Shown here piece by piece: positions 6,678-7,079 of a stretch of 7,079 nt of DNA. Numbering within the stretch: the first letter of the stretch is position 1; every line of letters begins with the position of its first letter. A program made the translations under genes and the position numbers. Origin of the DNA: Clostridia bacterium (GTDB taxonomy: Bacteria; Bacillota_A; Clostridia; Christensenellales; Aristaeellaceae); contig WRHG01000095.1 in NCBI GenBank assembly GCA_009783365.1, forward strand, positions 1 through 7,079. Direction: 5' to 3'. The notes beneath the pieces were generated by a model. The model saw only the letters and a program-made list of their open reading frames with translations. It was not told the DNA's origin and made no database searches.

Positions 6678-6683
6678 ATGATA

Positions 6684-6882
6684 ATGAGAATCCTAAACAT
6701 CGATCCGCTCAACATTGATCTCGTCTATCATTTGGACCGCTTTGCACGTGCCGGGGTAACTGTTTAAGCCCATTGCTTTAATCGGTTTCCGGGAGGGAAG
6801 GGGCTTAACCATTGCAGTTACCCGCCCCAGAGCCTCTACTTCCATCCCTTACCTGAATGAGGTCATAAAAGCGCTGCTATAA
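6684..6882 (+). pseudogene. Remnant of a ribokinase/PfkB-family carbohydrate kinase
   Basis: From ATG 6684, 27 codons read as the start of a ribokinase-type sugar kinase: MRILN, then PLNIDLVY with N10 and D12 where the family has GSxNxD, then a TAA at 6765-6767. Reading through it in the same frame gives RFPGGKGLN, with the PfkB signature GGKGxN at codons 37-42, the normal distance from the N-terminus. Just after this (about 6808) the likeness moves to the +1 frame: TIAVTRPRAST, then SIPYLNEVIKALL and a stop at 6880-6882, which resembles the very C-terminal end of the same family. About 240 residues of a roughly 300-residue enzyme, including the catalytic GAGD region, are therefore missing. 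Assignment is by remembered family motifs; the N-terminal half is firmer than the tail. It would once have phosphorylated a sugar or nucleoside. The stop codon and the joint both lie in an inverted repeat. Confidence 0.72.
6754..6823. repeat. Nested inverted repeat spanning the stop and deletion joint of the pseudogene
   Basis: GGGTAACTG (6754-6762) is an inverted copy of CAGTTACCC (6815-6823), and nested within it TTAAGCCC (6764-6771) is an inverted copy of GGGCTTAA (6801-6808). The interruptions are one base on the left and six on the right, around a 29-base centre. CCATTGC also occurs as a direct repeat at 6770-6776 and 6809-6815. No T-run follows, so it does not look like a terminator. 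Confidence 0.65.
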
Positions 6883-6885
6883 AGT

Positions 6886-7079
6886 CTATTTCTTGCCGTC
6901 CCCGGCTGGTTTCACCTGTGTAGAATATCCAATTCCGATGATCTCATTGGTCTTGCGGGCAGATGAACTCATTTTTTTCATCTTTCCCACCCAAATGATC
7001 TGCTTTCCCATAAAACTAATGGTAGCGGTCTGGCCCCCATCCAAATTAAACGCCATCGTGCATCCCTCTTCCAAAAAAA
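6886..7079 (-). CDS. C-terminal end of a phosphodiester glycosidase (NAGPA-domain) family protein, 5' part beyond the window
   Basis: The minus-strand frame is open from the right edge to a TAG at 6888-6886. The protein fragment contains AFNLDGGQTATISFMGK followed by RKTNEIIGIG, the closing part of the NAGPA domain (named after N-acetylglucosamine-1-phosphodiester alpha-N-acetylglucosaminidase) found in many bacterial cell-surface or secreted proteins, where NLDGG is a conserved motif. The short lysine-rich tail after GIG is unremarkable. The frame continues through a TTG and TTT codon into the edge, and the TTG should not be taken as the true start because the catalytic domain would be missing. 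Substrate and any signal or anchor domains cannot be judged. It converges on the sugar-kinase remnant with only 3 nt between them and no visible terminator, and has no apparent link to the hydrogenase. Confidence 0.8.
   Translation of the reverse strand, partial: FLEEGCTMAFNLDGGQTATISFMGKQIIWVGKMKKMSSSARKTNEIIGIGYSTQVKPAGDGKK

Noticed and set aside
6684..6767. A genuine 27-residue small protein or leader peptide with a good ribosome binding site
   Set aside because: The peptide reads as a ribokinase-family N-terminus and the in-frame sequence after the stop continues with GGKGLN at the expected distance, so a broken gene explains it better.

Overview
The window looks like part of the chromosome of an anaerobic, moderately GC-rich Clostridia-type Bacillota. 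The grounds are strong AGGAGG ribosome binding sites before every gene, a multi-subunit [FeFe] hydrogenase operon, a HisJ-type PHP phosphatase and a NAGPA-type exoenzyme domain. This placement is an inference from gene content; no rRNA or other phylogenetic marker is present.

Layout. Positions 1-748 (minus strand) hold most of a PHP-domain phosphatase of the histidinol-phosphatase type, cut off by the left edge. Positions 749-1092 are the divergent intergenic region, with a candidate promoter and two clear dyad symmetries that could be operators. Positions 1093-6559 (plus strand) are a tight three-gene operon: a NuoE/HydC-like [2Fe-2S] subunit, a 1034-residue fusion of a NuoF/HydB-like NADH:FMN subunit with a GltD/NfnB-like FAD/NADPH module, and the catalytic [FeFe] hydrogenase HydA. 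Gaps are 18 and 4 nt, and the hydA ribosome binding site overlaps the stop codon of the fusion gene. Positions 6592-6662 form a very strong hairpin with a 23-bp perfect inverted repeat and a GCAA tetraloop, but without a U-tract. Positions 6684-6882 are the wreck of a ribokinase/PfkB-family sugar kinase: intact RBS and N-terminus, in-frame stop, GGKGLN motif at the right distance, then a jump to a C-terminal tail in another frame. Positions 6886-7079 (minus strand) are the C-terminal end of a phosphodiester glycosidase (NAGPA-domain) protein that enters from the right edge.

How it works together. HydC, the fusion protein and HydA together carry an FMN/NAD(H) site, an FAD/NADP(H) site, at least nine predicted iron-sulfur clusters and an H-cluster. 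The straightforward reading is a soluble complex that exchanges electrons between H2 and pyridine nucleotides, possibly with electron bifurcation and possibly using both NADH and NADPH. It resembles what HydDB calls the glutamate-synthase-linked group of [FeFe] hydrogenases. No glutamate synthase large subunit is in the window, so the GltD-like part is more likely an NADPH-handling electron-transfer module than a glutamate-synthesis enzyme. The H-cluster maturases (HydE, HydF, HydG) are not in this window and must lie elsewhere.
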